From the NCBI GenBank assembly GCA_000469685.2, contig LS997565.1, forward strand, positions 10,670,505 to 10,734,504: a DNA stretch of 64,000 nt. Direction: 5' to 3'. Shown here piece by piece: positions 22,745 through 34,736 of the stretch. How positions within the stretch are numbered: position 1 is the first letter of the stretch; each line of letters starts with the position of its first letter. The notes under the pieces are model-generated. The model was not told where the DNA came from, did not search any database, and saw nothing but the letters and a program-made list of their open reading frames with translations. Source of the DNA: Haemonchus contortus. Taxonomy: Eukaryota; Nematoda; Chromadorea; Rhabditida; Trichostrongylidae. The position numbers were made by a program, and so were the translations under genes.

Positions 22745-24127
22745 AAAAAAACTGAAGTTTGATTCAAAGTCTTCGGGGTGTGTGAGTTTCTGATGAGGTT
22801 TATCTTGGGTCTACATAGGAAATACCAAATTCCGAAAGCGCCCTAAGGGGTTTGACCGTTATCAAGTGATTGCTTTTCCAAGATTCACCCTGAGTTCAGG
22901 TGATTCAAAGGTCTCGATCGCCTCAAGAAACATGTAGTTGTACACGTTCGAAAAAATACAGATTTCTGAGGTTATTCCATTCCATTCCATGGATATAGGC
23001 AACATGAAGTGAAATTTTTTTACTTTGACTAATACTAGTTAACACGATTTTATTTTTTTATTTATTTTGTTTGATGATTAGGGCTTGGCTTTGATTTTTT
23101 TAACCTCGACCTCAGCCATCCAGGTGACAAACTCCAGGAAGCACCTCTCATGCTGAGTTGCAGCTGGACAATAGAATGTGTACCTGTTCTTACTCTGTAG
23201 CACGGAATACGTATGTCAGAATTTATGGTACTCTGCTGTCTAAACATCTCATTTCTCCCAGATTCTTCTCGTTCCAATTCAATCGAGCTGTTTTGTCAGA
23301 ATGAATGGCACGTTTATCGCTAAACAGTCAGTCCTCTCTGAATTTCGTTAGTACATACTTGAAGGGATGGATTCAAGGGAGTCTTGGGATTCTCGTCATG
23401 ACAAGCTTCTCAGGCATGCAAGGTGCTTGGCAAGACATCAGCGACGCTTCATTATCATACATATAAGCCTGTACAAATAGAAACACATTTTGTGAGATAA
23501 TGGCTGGATATTGTGAAACAGTTCGACTAGGCCTTCCCTAATTACAGAAGTACAAAACCGAAACCTTAAGGAAGTCTCTCTCTTAGAATTCGATGAAGCA
23601 AACCTTAATTCTTTCCGAAAACTCTTGGTTTTAGTGATGTATTCCATCAAGCTATTGAAAAACTGCGACGGGTAAAAAGTGAAAAAGTCCCAAATAGGAA
23701 GCCGCGCAGCGAGACAACTAACTAAAAATCGCCTCGAGCTTTGAGCGGATCGGGATTCCTACACCTATGCTGTTACTGACCCTGGAATCTTTTACGCAAA
23801 AGACATGCTGCGTTGTCGCACCCGATCGCGAGCAGTCGCTTACTATGAAGGGAAGGATTTCAATTTTAAGAGGAAGGATACGGTAGTCGCTGGCTAGTAG
23901 GCCACTGCCCCTTCGTGTAGTATCTCCATTTCTGTCACCGTGGCACAAGGACCCCATGCACTTCCGTTTAAAATCGTAGATTCGTAGATCCAAAAATTTT
24001 TGAAGAAGTAACAACTGTTGTGCAGCTTACAAAACTAATACAACTTCTTTTTTCCTCAATAAAAAATGCTCAACAATCGAATTAATAAATATTATAACTC
24101 TTTATACATATTAAATCTATCATCATA

Positions 24128-25654
24128 TCAAATCTGTGGTTTGTGTTCAATCAGTTCCTTCATTTCCCTTTGTTGTTGCCTGAAATATGAAAATTATTGA
24201 AAACTTCGATGCAGCCGATTAGTTCCATCAGAAAAGCTTAGACATTTGAAATATGCTCGACAGAAGAAATTGTCAACAAAAGTATTTTCAAGTCGATCAA
24301 ATAGATTAGAATAAGGATATGCACTTTTTATATTGTTAGACGTCCAAAGAGCTACCGTGCTCGCCACTCTGATCCCAGCCTACAGTAATCCGTTTCTGAA
24401 CTTCGCGCGAATTTCGCGCTATCTTTATTAATGTTTATTACTCTCCATGCGATGGATATGGAATGCCTTTCAATTTTTGACTGACTCGTCAGGGGTCAAA
24501 GATTATTTCCTTGGGAAGCTTAATTTGATATGATTCTACATATATTATTATATATCCCATCAGGAAAGAAAAAATGAAGTTCCCCAAGGAACGCTGGTAA
24601 AGTAACCATTCCCCAAGGAGTGATTTTTTGGCGAGAATCATTCAAAAGGGTAAATCTATCGGAGGGAATGTGTGGGTAGAGGGTATAGGAAAGTTCAGAC
24701 TTACCTTGCCGACTTCGGCATGACTACTTGTTTGAAGGTGGGCAGTAAGTCATCAAGTGAAGCCATTTCTGATCGAGTAAATATTCTTTCCAGAATAAAC
24801 ATTCGTATCATAACCATGAAGACTAACTGGAAACAATCACTAGATGTCTTCTTCACTGAACATCGTGGATCTGTTTTTGTCCAGTATTTTCACTTGGAAG
24901 TGCCGGAAAAGTATTACCCAGAGGGAAAGGTGGCGTCAACATGGGGCTTCAAACTTGCTGAGCATCAGTTAAAATGGCCCCAGAGATTCCCCAGCTTCCG
25001 TTTAGGGAGGGAACTATGTACTATACGCCATCTTACTCCCAGTTGGTGATGCTTTTCTGTGAACTGTTGGTGTGACCCCTGTCTAGCCTTAGCATAACTT
25101 CGTTTGACTATTCAGTGCTCAAACATCTGGGCAATGGAGAAACACGTAGGGCTGCATTAATCGTTGTATTGTTCGTTATTGTTGACAATGATTTATTTTT
25201 GCTTTGTTATTGTTTCATTGTTTATTTAGGCAGCAATGGATTGAAATTGGTGCGAGGGCTGTTTCGGGTCCAACAAGTTCGGTTGCACTTGTTGACTCCC
25301 CATGTCCCCCTTCTATTCAGCTGTCTTTTTTCCTTCATTTTGTTTGCAGGTTTCATTGTTAGAGTAATCACACGTCATTATCTTTTATTATCCGATTCCC
25401 AGCAATGGGCCTTCAAATACCCCTACAACCCCACGGGTAAGTGAAGACAGCCCCTAATTTGGTAAAAAATTGACCTTTTCTATTATTACCTTTTTTCATT
25501 TCATAAATTCTCAACTGTGAAATGAATTACCATTAGCGGAAAGATCATTGATATAGTCTTTGTGTGTTTGATCAGAAATAGTGCTCCAATCGATAACAGT
25601 TGAATGATCGTAAAGAGATGTACACGGCGCATCCTTACTGATCGTAACCATGAG
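24128..25654 (-). pseudogene. SLC4 transporter 3' fragment, unit 3
   Basis: Only three exons remain: 25654-25531 (the 44-codon exon, missing its first few codons), 24826-24705 and 24179-24128. At 25654 the exon runs into sequence that in other units lies kilobases upstream (compare 51790 and 38965), so a deletion joined the two. The remaining frames are open, including the last exon with its stop. Confidence 0.78.
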
Positions 25655-26814
25655 AAATACGGAGGCTACCATTGAAGCCGAATAGGTCGCACAAAGCTCC
25701 CAAAACGTTGAGGCAACCGGATGCGTTTCGTTCCGCGCGTCCTTCAAAATTAGGTCACTCCGCAGAAGTCGCATGCGGCGGGTCAGCCGCGATTTTCGAC
25801 GGACGTCGCAGTTGTCAGGGGGGGGGGGCATACTACTCGATCTCGATCCACGGCAGTCAGCTTAAAGAGAAGATAACACGGACTTGTGCGGATCATTCGC
25901 TCCAGAGGCACTTAATGGTACTGTAACGTCATCTCGAGATCGCAGTGGGCTGTGCCGTGAGCGAAATGGGCGGGGTGACCTAGTTTCGACGGACGCGAGG
26001 AACGGACATTCCCCAAAACATCCTTGTATTGAGTACTTGCCGGATTTGTGTTCATACACACGTGTACATAAAGGGACCTGAGAACACAATAGACACACCC
26101 ATTCTTTGTGTGGTGGAAATATGGGGCACCAATGAACACCAATGATCAATTACCTTGTTGCCTTGTCACACATAACACCATACGCTTTTTTGTTAGAGGC
26201 TTCTCCGATAATCCCCAAAGCCAAGGTGACGGAGGATGATGCCGTAGACCGAAGGAAGGAGGTACTCATGAAAAGGACTCTATGAGTACGCGTTATTAGC
26301 GCGTTAGAGTTAACATTTGCTGTGAACGCCGGGCAAGTTCGTGTCCTCTCTGCTATTTGCTATGAAGACTGAAGGAATGCTTCCCACAATCACTGCTAGA
26401 ACATCGCTTAGATTGATTCTACTGCTCTCATGCAGATCAAGAATTTATGTTTCTCAAGAAGGTTTTAATTTTCGTTGTTTGGTGGCTTCTATTCTAGTTT
26501 GTTCCCTTACAATCTACCAGAGATTGACCATTCAAGATTTGTTGTTAAGGAACCATAATTCATTCATGTGCCCCTCCCTTGAAACCTAACGAAAGCTTTA
26601 TCCCGATCAGTAAAGTGTATCAAATTGGAATCGGTGGAGCTCATCTAACAATATGAAAACAATAACAAAAGACAATAATCAAAATAAATAAACTAAAATA
26701 AAGCGAAAGATGGCTCATTTAGCCTCTCCACCAGTCGAACCACAATTTTCACCTTCCCCTTAGGTTAGCCTTGGTTTGTGGTTAGAGGACAAAGTAATGG
26801 ATGAAATGCATCAA

Positions 26815-27700
26815 TCTGCATATTTATTTATTTTTATTTATAATATACGCCATATAAGACAGCGTTGAAGAAGAAGACATAAACAAGGACAGCAACACAA
26901 CCCACTACAATAGAACAACAAATTGTGAGAACAGAAGGAGAAAACTATGCTTGTGAAATATCTTTACCAACTGCCCGTTTAAATGAAATCAGAAAGCCTT
27001 GGATGCTAGGGGCCTTGCTGGTTTCCAAGTATGCAAGACCAGCCCTTACAGTGAAAAGTGTCTTCTTATGGTTGTTTTGGGCCTAAAATGGATAATTTGA
27101 GCTGACTATCCCTTGTTTTTGAAGAAATCAATGAGTAGATATCCGAAAATTGACCGCGGATTTGCCTGTCAGCAATTTGTATCATGCACAAGCCAAAGAG
27201 CTTGCACCTGGACTGTAGTGAAGGAAGGCTGGAATATTTGCTTATCACTACGGCCTTGAGAATTTTTGACTACAGAAAACCTCCCCAGCGACTGGAATTT
27301 CCCGAGTGAAATTGCTCGGTGCCCTTTCTAGCTACATAATGTTCTTCTTTTTATTGGAGCACAAAACGACAGTCTCACTTTCCACTAGCGAATGGACATA
27401 GAACTTATATGCAAGATCATTTGTCTCCTTCGTGGTGAGCGCCATAAAGATCCGGTACGTACGGTCTAGTGCAATACGCTGGATATGGCAACAATGAGGC
27501 GAGAAGTCGAGTTTGTCAGTGTAATGGGAGCGCAAATCACTGAACTCTCTCGACGCCCCTCATGAAGTACGAGGCACTGCCAGGGGAGGAACCTACACGC
27601 ATATGAAACGTCTTCGTATGAGAGAAGGGGAGTTGCCACTTCTCAGACCACTGCTTGAAAATTTTCTAAAATCTCCTCGAAAAATTTATCTGATTATATT
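26815..27700 (-). mobile_element. CR1-like LINE relic, unit 3
   Basis: Almost identical to the unit 2 relic, with the same upstream breakpoint (ctcagaccactgcttgaaaa), so the deletion predates the split of units 2 and 3. A small in-frame loss (27400-27415) removes the residues before KFYVHSLVE. Confidence 0.72.
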
Positions 27701-27869
27701 AGCAAGGATGAATTCCGCTTTATACCCATATCTCATGGCAGTGACCATCATTCCGTTGCTTTGGTGTTGAACGCTTCTTCAATCACTGAACAAGGCTGTC
27801 AATTCCCAGTGTTTGTGTGTATATAAGTGAGGCTTTATTGATAGCAAAAACATTAGCAACACTGGGAGG

Positions 27870-28167
27870 AAATTTGACGACAATGAAATTAAAGTCATTA
27901 GTTCAATTATGTAGTTTACTACTTATTCTACCACTTATTATGACAGTATTCGAGCCTGAGTAGTTGCTATTTCTCTCAACCGTATGTGCTTTTGAGCTCA
28001 AAGTCACTTCTACATATCAAAGGGAACTCTTCTATATCTGATTCATCCTGGTTAAGTGATATTCGTAGATTATCCATATATCTAGATATAACAAATAGCT
28101 TATTTTTATTGAACCTGTGCTTTTTTGCATATTTATATTCCATTATTGAAAGAGTAAGATCTGTCAA
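27870..28167 (-). mobile_element. Relic of a YMDD-type reverse transcriptase, unit 3
   Basis: Frame 28167-27976: MTDLTLSIMEYKYAKKHRFN, LFVISRYMDNLRISLN, then frame loss after SDFELK. Confidence 0.5.
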
Positions 28168-28723
28168 AGGAGGGTCAATGTCTCCGTTTTTGCCTACTAA
28201 TCTCTTCGATCAATCTTCAAGTGGCATACTGGGGGACCTAGCTTTTCAGAGACCAGTTCTGGATTTTTTCTTATCATAGAGGTCGTTTCTGATTTTAGAA
28301 CATCTAGGAGGAAAATGAAATTATTGAACTCTACGACGTATGTTATCATCTCTCTATATGTAAACTTGGCTTTCGCACTGCCCTAAATCTACAGTCTTGT
28401 GAATTTCATCATGCGATAGTTGCAAAGGTTTTGGGCCCAGTATAAATTTGTACTGAAGCCTTTTAGGAATGCCCCAGAGACATCTGCTGGGAGTCGAACA
28501 GAGGGAAACCGAGTTAAAAACAACTTATGGGGTAAACACATTGACACAACATTGACATCTCACACTTGCTCATCAACTACTCTTCTTTGTAAACTTGCCA
28601 AAAGTTTTTTAAGGCACACTGTTTATATCTATTTATTTCATCGCACGGCAGAGAAATTCATAAAGATGACGCTCGAAAAGCAATCTCTTCTGATTCCCTG
28701 GGAACCAACCACCGCGGTCAGAA

Positions 28724-29968
28724 CTAAAATCCCATGGGTCCGAAGGGTCCATCCCATGGTCCCATCGGTCCTTCGTGTCTTCCCATCGGTCCACCCCTTG
28801 GGCCCATTGGTCCACCGTCTGGTCCCATCGGTCCACCCCTTGGGCCCATCGGTCCACCGCCTGGTCCCATCGTTCCACCCCTTGGGCCCATCGGTCCACC
28901 CCCTGGTCCCATCGGTCCACCCCCTGGTCCCATCGGTCCTCCTCTTGGTCCCATCGGTCCACTTCCTGGTCCCATCGGTCCACCCCATGGCTCCATCGGT
29001 CCGCCCCATGGTCTCATTGGTCCAAATGGTGGCAAACCACCAGGGCCAAATCCTGGCATTGGTGGTGGTGGTGGTGGTGGTGGCGGTGGTGGCGTAGATG
29101 GTCCTGTTGAAGTCGCAGTTGTTGTTGTAGGTGTAGTTGTCGGGGTTGTCGTAGGCGTTGTTGTAGGAGAAGTTGTCGGTTTTGTTGTAGAGTCAGATGT
29201 CGAGGAGGCTATGGTAGTTGAAGGAGTAGTAGCGGTTGCGGCATCATCTTCACGTTTCTGAAATGCACAGATAAACTTATAGTGGGCATTCACTATTCCT
29301 TGAATAGACTTAGGTGTTGATATTTGATGTCTTCTCTGAATAACTAGGCTATAACAGTAGCAATTTATTTAGAAAATCAGCAATCTGGTTGATAGTTGAC
29401 TCGGGTACATCTTGATACCCTAAAAATCAATGTCTCCATTATTTTCATGACCCAACTGCCTGCCGGTCCATTTCCACCTATTTTTTTCGATTCTTATTTC
29501 GATTTTTATTTCATTTCGATTTTCTCAATTTTTAGGGTCCGGGTTGTAACAGTGGTAGGAAGCGCTACTACTGAACCCAGGTTTGGGCAAAATTTCTTCA
29601 ATCCATTTACCCCCGACTTTCCCGATTCTGTGTGTGAAACAGAGCTCGTCTTGGGAAGCAAAAAGGTTGAGAGGCACATCGATTCATTTCCGCAACTTCT
29701 ACATGGGCCAGTCATCTTTTCATGCAATACTATGATTAGGGATAAGAGTTGAACTTGCCGGCTCTCCCTCCTGTTTCTTTTTTCTGAGGTTCTACCTACA
29801 TATCTGAGTAATTGAACACCGGACTATCTTCCGCTGCGAAAACGCGACTTATATCCGAAGTGTCGGCTCTACAGAGTAGCTCATGAAAAAATCTAAACTG
29901 ACCTGTCTAGAGAAGCTGGGGAACGCGGCAACCGACACCGCAAGCAGTAAGAGAATCGGTAAATTCAT
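28724..29968 (-). CDS. Secreted Thr/Pro-rich GPM-heptad repeat protein, copy 3
   Basis: Same two-exon structure, 199 codons, the shortest member. Exon 1 is 29968-29903 (signal peptide ending VAAFPSFSRQ); exon 2 is 29257-28724 (starting KREDDAATA). The TTTP block has only about four repeats, followed by 11 prolines and 13 heptads, with unusual GPRGGTM, GPDGGPM and GRHEGPM. It ends GPWDGPF and GPMGF like copies 4 and 5, where copies 1 and 2 have GPWNGPF. The frame is open and the splice sites are kept, so the copy could be functional despite losing half of its repeats. Confidence 0.76.
28750..29020 (-). repeat. 21-bp coding minisatellite, GPM gene copy 3
   Basis: Twelve to thirteen 21-bp units. 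It is the smallest array of the five and has the largest share of diverged units. Confidence 0.88.
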
Positions 29969-30874
29969 CTGAAAACTTGCTTATTTGTTTAACAAGTGGA
30001 TTCATTTGTGTTTTCAATGTTCAGGAGGCCCTTTTTCGTTGTCTGAATAGCTCACCATGGCGGAGTCGCTATGAAAGAAGAGATAGCGATCAATTGCAAG
30101 AGGCACTATTTGTGCTTCAACCACCTTGAGCCCCACAGATCCTCAAGGTCAACCCCTTCCCAGGACTCCCCCTCGTTCCTGAAGTACAAGGGAACTTTAA
30201 AGAAATTTTCGATCGTGGGCATTTTTCGTACTCGATCAGTCTTCGAGTTTTCTTTGGTAAATGAATGTCTTCAAAAGCGAAAATAGGTCCTTCTTATCAG
30301 TCATTCATGTATCAGGCTTTCCAAAAGGTTCATAGGGAAATCCCCTCTTGGGCTGGACGTCGGTCGACAGCCACGGAGCTCATTCCATTTGAAAATATGT
30401 CAGACAGATTGGTCAGAAGAGCCCATTTTTCCCTTCCTTGCCCTTCTACATTGTTCTCCTGTGTCACGAACGTAAGAAACAATGCAAACAAGCTGAAAAT
30501 GTCTTTGAAGTGATACCAAAGGAGAAGAAGTGGTGAACGAATTCAAGAACTCAAGCAGGACTGTAGCTGGCTAAGACGAGATACCTTGAAACCCACCTCT
30601 CTGAAAAGCAAACCGAGCGGGATGTAGTTTTGCCGCCGACGGCGCTCTTATACCCACCAGACAGTGCTTGTTTACTGGGACTGTCTATGGGAAGACAAAG
30701 TCTCCCACATTTGTATTTAGTCAGCTGAATAGCTTAAAATATGTGAAATCATTAAATATTATCTCACAGAAAGACAATCAATAAGAGTGATTCATTTGGG
30801 GTATGTTGCATAGTTCTATTCTTTTCATCAATCAACGTGCCTACCCAGATGAGCTCGCTGAATAAAACTGGACT

Positions 30875-31041
30875 TCACCTGTATCACCTGCCGTCCCGCT
30901 GATCATCGGTTTCCTCGAGCGAGTGCCTCTAACGTCTCCATTCGCCCCTTTCGCCAGCCAGAGTAGTAGATCGTCCTCGCTCGAGGGACTCAAGGCGGAA
31001 CATCTTTCCGTTTAGAGCTTTCGTGGAGAAGTTTGATCACC
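30875..31041 (-). mobile_element. RTE 3' end fragment, unit 4
   Basis: Same fragment as in unit 1, about 200 bp before the separate, younger RTE insertion at 31248. Confidence 0.72.
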
Positions 31042-31296
31042 AAAAAAAAAACTGAAATTACTCTGATTCAAAGTCTTCGGGGTGCGTGAGTTTCTGATAA
31101 GGTTTATCTTGGGTATACATAAGAAATAGCAAATCCCGAAAGCGCCCCAAGGCGTCTCACCGTTATCAAATGATTGCATTCCTAAGGTTCATCCTGAGTT
31201 CAGGTGATTCAAAGGTTCCGTTCGCCGTATGAGACATATAGTAATACTTTACTTACTACTTTGATACTTTGATGGTCCATCGGCAAGAGGTTCTTC

Positions 31297-32826
31297 TCAG
31301 CGGGGACCACAGCTCCTCCATACCGCCCGATCTTTCGCGACTTGCATCCAATGTAAGCCGTTGTCTCTGAAATTTTTGGAAAACGAATCGGCCCACCGAG
31401 TCGGCGGACGTCCTGGTGGTCTTGTTTTGTTTCTCGGAAGCCACTCTGTGACTCGGAGACTCCATCTGTCATCTGTTCGACGAAGTAGATGACCGGCCCA
31501 GCGGTGCTTCGAATGCGCCATGTATTGAAGCGGATCTTTCAAACGCGATCTCTCCTTCAGGTCTGAACTCCGCAAGCCTTGCTGCCACTGTTGGCGTCGA
31601 CTGATTTTCAGAAAACTTCTTTCCAACGCGTGATGAGAAGTTCTTATGGTTTTGGCGATTGTTTTGCTGTTGGGCCATGTTTCAGTCGCATAACACATCG
31701 CTGGCAGTACTGAGGCGTTGAATATCGATGCCTTAAGGTCGGGATCGCTGAACTGGTTTGTCACTTCGCGGATTGAACCAAAAGCTGCCCATGCGGCCCG
31801 TCTTCTCCGGTTTAGTTCCGGAGTGATATTGTTCATCATGTTCAGCTCTCTTCCCAGATACACGTAGGATTCGACTCTTTGCAGAGCTTTTCCATCTAAA
31901 CTTACTGTTCCCGTATCGCACCACTGGTTGACCATTAATTGCGTCTTAGACATATTCATCTCCAGGCCTATCCGCCGGCTTACCGCATTGAGTTCGTTGA
32001 CCATCTTTTCCATCTCAGCAGTACTGCTAGATATCAAAACGATATCATCGGCGAAGCGGAGGTTATTGACGTTTTTGCCATTGACGGAATATCCCCTTTC
32101 TTCCCAGTCGAGGTTCAACATCGCGTACTGTAACGCAGCCGTGAAAAGCTTTGGAGATATCGTATCTCCTTGTCGCACTCCCTTTCCAACTGGAATCTTC
32201 AGTTTTCGCTCGAACAGCTGGATGGACGTTGATGTGTTTGAAAGACACTGTTCGAGCAGATGGACGTAGGCGGGATCAACTCCAGCTAGCGCAAGAGCGT
32301 TTAAAACGGCGTTGATCTCCACAGTGTCGAAAGCTTTTTTGTAATCCACGAACAGAAGAGCCAGTGGAAGGCGATACTCTCGGCTTCTTTCAATAAGCTG
32401 AGTGACTGCTTGGATGTTGTCCATGCATGAGAAGTTTTTCCTGAATCCGGTCTGCTCTATTGGCTGGTATTCGTCCAAGGTGCGTTCCATGCGATTGAGC
32501 AGAATTTTCGTGAACGATTTGTATACCACCGACAATAGGCTGATGGGACGGTAGTTGGAGATGTCCTCCCGCTGACCTTTCTTGAAAAGGACAATGGTCT
32601 TCGATTCTTTCCACTGCTCCGGAATCCTTTTCAGCTTGAGGTAGTGGTTAAAGTGTTCTGCAAGAAGGGTATGAAGAGCGGTACTCCCAGAACGGAGCAA
32701 ATCCGCAGGGATATTGTCCAAACCTGGAGCTGTTCCTTTCTTCATGCTTCTTATCGCGTTTGCCACTTCCGACTTTAGGATAGCGGGGGGGCTCTTCGTA
32801 AGGCGGCATCGAGCATTTAGGCACAA
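31297..32826 (-). CDS. RTE reverse transcriptase
   Basis: A 509-codon open frame. RT motifs: ILKSEVANAIRSMKKGTAPG, LDNIPADLLRSG, ESKTIVLFKKG, YRPISLLSVVYK, EQTGFRKNFSCMDNIQ, LLFVDYKKAFDTVE, GVRQGDTISPKLF, LRFADDIVLIS (catalytic ADD), and the C-terminal RTE signature RRTDDRWSLRVTEWLPR and [14 protein letters not shown]. It lacks its own start: it joins the endonuclease frame at a run of seven G (32785-32791). Removing the homopolymer indel would join both frames, so the shift may be recent or a sequencing error. Confidence 0.85.
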   Translation of the reverse strand: MCLNARCRLTKSPPAILKSEVANAIRSMKKGTAPGLDNIPADLLRSGSTALHTLLAEHFNHYLKLKRIPEQWKESKTIVLFKKGQREDISNYRPISLLSVVYKSFTKILLNRMERTLDEYQPIEQTGFRKNFSCMDNIQAVTQLIERSREYRLPLALLFVDYKKAFDTVEINAVLNALALAGVDPAYVHLLEQCLSNTSTSIQLFERKLKIPVGKGVRQGDTISPKLFTAALQYAMLNLDWEERGYSVNGKNVNNLRFADDIVLISSSTAEMEKMVNELNAVSRRIGLEMNMSKTQLMVNQWCDTGTVSLDGKALQRVESYVYLGRELNMMNNITPELNRRRRAAWAAFGSIREVTNQFSDPDLKASIFNASVLPAMCYATETWPNSKTIAKTIRTSHHALERSFLKISRRQQWQQGLRSSDLKERSRLKDPLQYMAHSKHRWAGHLLRRTDDRWSLRVTEWLPRNKTRPPGRPPTRWADSFSKNFRDNGLHWMQVAKDRAVWRSCGPR

Positions 32827-34093
32827 AGGTGGAGGAACGAAAGAGTTCTGTGTAGAAATCTTGAACGATGTTCTCCATAGAACTTCGAGACGTTTTTACG
32901 CTGCCATCTTTGTCTAAGAGGGCCGAAATCATAGCTTTCTGATCGTTGAGATCTCGTTTGCAGCGCTTGATGCTCAATTTCGCCTCGGCTGCTTTGAGTA
33001 GCTTGGTTCTCCTGTACTCCCGTAGAGATTCCTTGACAGCCATACGGCAGGCTTTGTTCACGATCACCTTTTCCAGGTGGTTGGCGTTAGGATCCTGTTT
33101 GAGTGCTCTCCTTTTTTCCAAGAGTGAGACGGCAAGAGCATTCAACCTCGGAATTGGGGCTGGCTGCGAACGACGAGAAATGTCTGCACACTTGAGCAAG
33201 CCTCTTGTTAGGTACTCGTAATCTTCTGTGGGATCCTCTAAAAGACGCCAATCGTAAGCTTCAATGGCAGATTCGAGCAGCTCTGTATCAAAGGAGGGAG
33301 TCTTGAAGTATGCGGGCCTGTGCGTGTCGCGCTTGAATATTCGCTTGTTGAGTAGTATTTTTGCACGCACTAGGCGATGATCCGAGCCGGTATCAAAAGA
33401 GGGCAGCACGGATACGTCAAGTAGACTCCAGCGTCGATTAGTGAGAACATGATCTATTTCCGTATGCGTTCGGCCGTTTGGACTTTCCCAAGTCCATCGT
33501 CGCTTAGCTGGCTTTTCGAACATTGAATTTCCATGGAAAAGGCGGCACGCATATAGTAGGTTTAGAAGAAGTTCTCCGTTTTCAGTCCTGTCGCCAAAGC
33601 CATGAGGTCCGAGCCTCCAATCTCCAGTGCAGTTCGTGCCCACGACGGCGTTAAAGTCGCCTACGACATATTTATAATAGCTCTTCTCTCCTCGAATCGT
33701 CTTTTCCAAAAGTCTATAAAACTCCTCTCGCTCTTCCTGTGCTGCCGCGGCGGTAGGTGCATATACGTTGATGATAGAAATTGCAACCCGGTCTTTTCTA
33801 TGCGCAGACGGAGGACAGCAAGACGCGGACTGACGATGTTGTGCGAGTCTACTAGGTGGGCGATAGTCGAATTGATCAGAAATCCAATTCCACCAACATT
33901 GCCGTCCGCCTTGGGTCCGATGATGAGCAGCTCGTTGTGGTCCGTTTTCCGAATGGTTTTCCGTTCTGCCTTTCGTCTCCTGTAGTGCGATAACATCATA
34001 TTCAACCAGCCGGCTACTTAGTAAGAGCATCCGAAGGCTGGCTTCCGATGCTATAGTGCGGCAGTTATACGAGCAGACGAAAAGGCGGTCCAT
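32800..34093 (-). pseudogene. RTE endonuclease region, frameshifted
   Basis: APE endonuclease motifs in order: VCSYNCRTIAS, YDVIALQETK, then in a second frame (34005-33661) GPKADGNVGGIGFLI and SPRLAVLRLRIEK, then back in the first frame ISIINVYAPT, VVGDFNAVVGTNCTGDWRLG, PNGRTHTEIDHVLTNRRW, GSDHRLVRAKI. So two frame changes, near 33970 and 33800, interrupt the domain. The catalytic Asp/Asn (GDFNA) and final SDH are present. The region then runs into the RT linker in the same frame until about 32790. Confidence 0.85.
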
Positions 34094-34506
34094 GTGTCGC
34101 GATTTGGGGAGATTTCCAGGGTTCCGGTTCCGATGACGTCCTGATTCCCATGCGAGATTAGATGGCCCCTCATCAGTAGAGGCTTCCCCCGACGCCGTAG
34201 GGGAGCATACCCGATGTGCGCAGGACTGGGGCGCAATTATAGCTGTTTGAGCAGTTTTGTTTGGCCTCGTTTACTCCTTTATTCCTTGCCAGGGATACAA
34301 AGAAGCCGCCCATACTACGTGCTACGCGTACTGCGTGACCATGTGTACCGTTTGCCACCATTTGTTATGGTGCCACCCTATCATATGGTTTTGTGCTAGC
34401 TGTACTCGTAAGCTAGGGTGATAATAGTTGCTCGATATTGTCGCTATCGATGACTAAACTCCTCTTCTCAGCAAATCACAACAATTGTCATGTCTCCCCC
34501 TTTTAG

Positions 34507-34736
34507 CCCTTTGATGACAATGGCACCCACAGGTGGGTGCCACTACGACGGGCGCATGGGACATTGGCCCCCAATTTTTTGATGTTACCATACTAACTTG
34601 TTTCTTACCAATTTCTAAATCCAGTAAGCCAGCGAAAGAATTTTCTCCTGGGAGAGTGTCATCTACCGTTGGTTGCCAACCCACGCGTGAAAGGAGGGGA
34701 GCGTGGTCCCATGGGTGCGTCATTGTCGTCAAAGTG
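34507..34736. mobile_element. piggyBac-like MITE, unit 4 (eroded)
   Basis: About 230 bp at the same unit position, directly after the RTE insertion. The flanking TTAA have mutated to TTAG (34503-34506) and CTAA (34737-34740), and the acgtcgaaattcg part of the right end is deleted. Confidence 0.75.

Larger units (their letters stand above)
22311..30638. repeat. Tandem segmental duplication, unit 3
   Basis: Third and shortest copy, 8.3 kb. Compared with unit 1 it has lost the MITE region (join near 23036) and the stretch from SLC4 penultimate exon to the intergenic block (join at about 25654). Its GPM gene is also the shortest, with 13 heptads. Confidence 0.92.
31248..34381 (-). mobile_element. 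RTE-clade LINE, nearly full length, unit 4
   Basis: A 3.1-kb element replacing the segment equal to unit 1 617-811. It encodes an APE-type endonuclease and an RT. The 3' tail on the minus strand reads as AAGT/ATCAAAGT repeats (plus 31248-31275). The 5' region up to about 34381 includes a short open frame but no recognised domain. The combined insertion and 190-bp target deletion is unusual. Confidence 0.88.
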
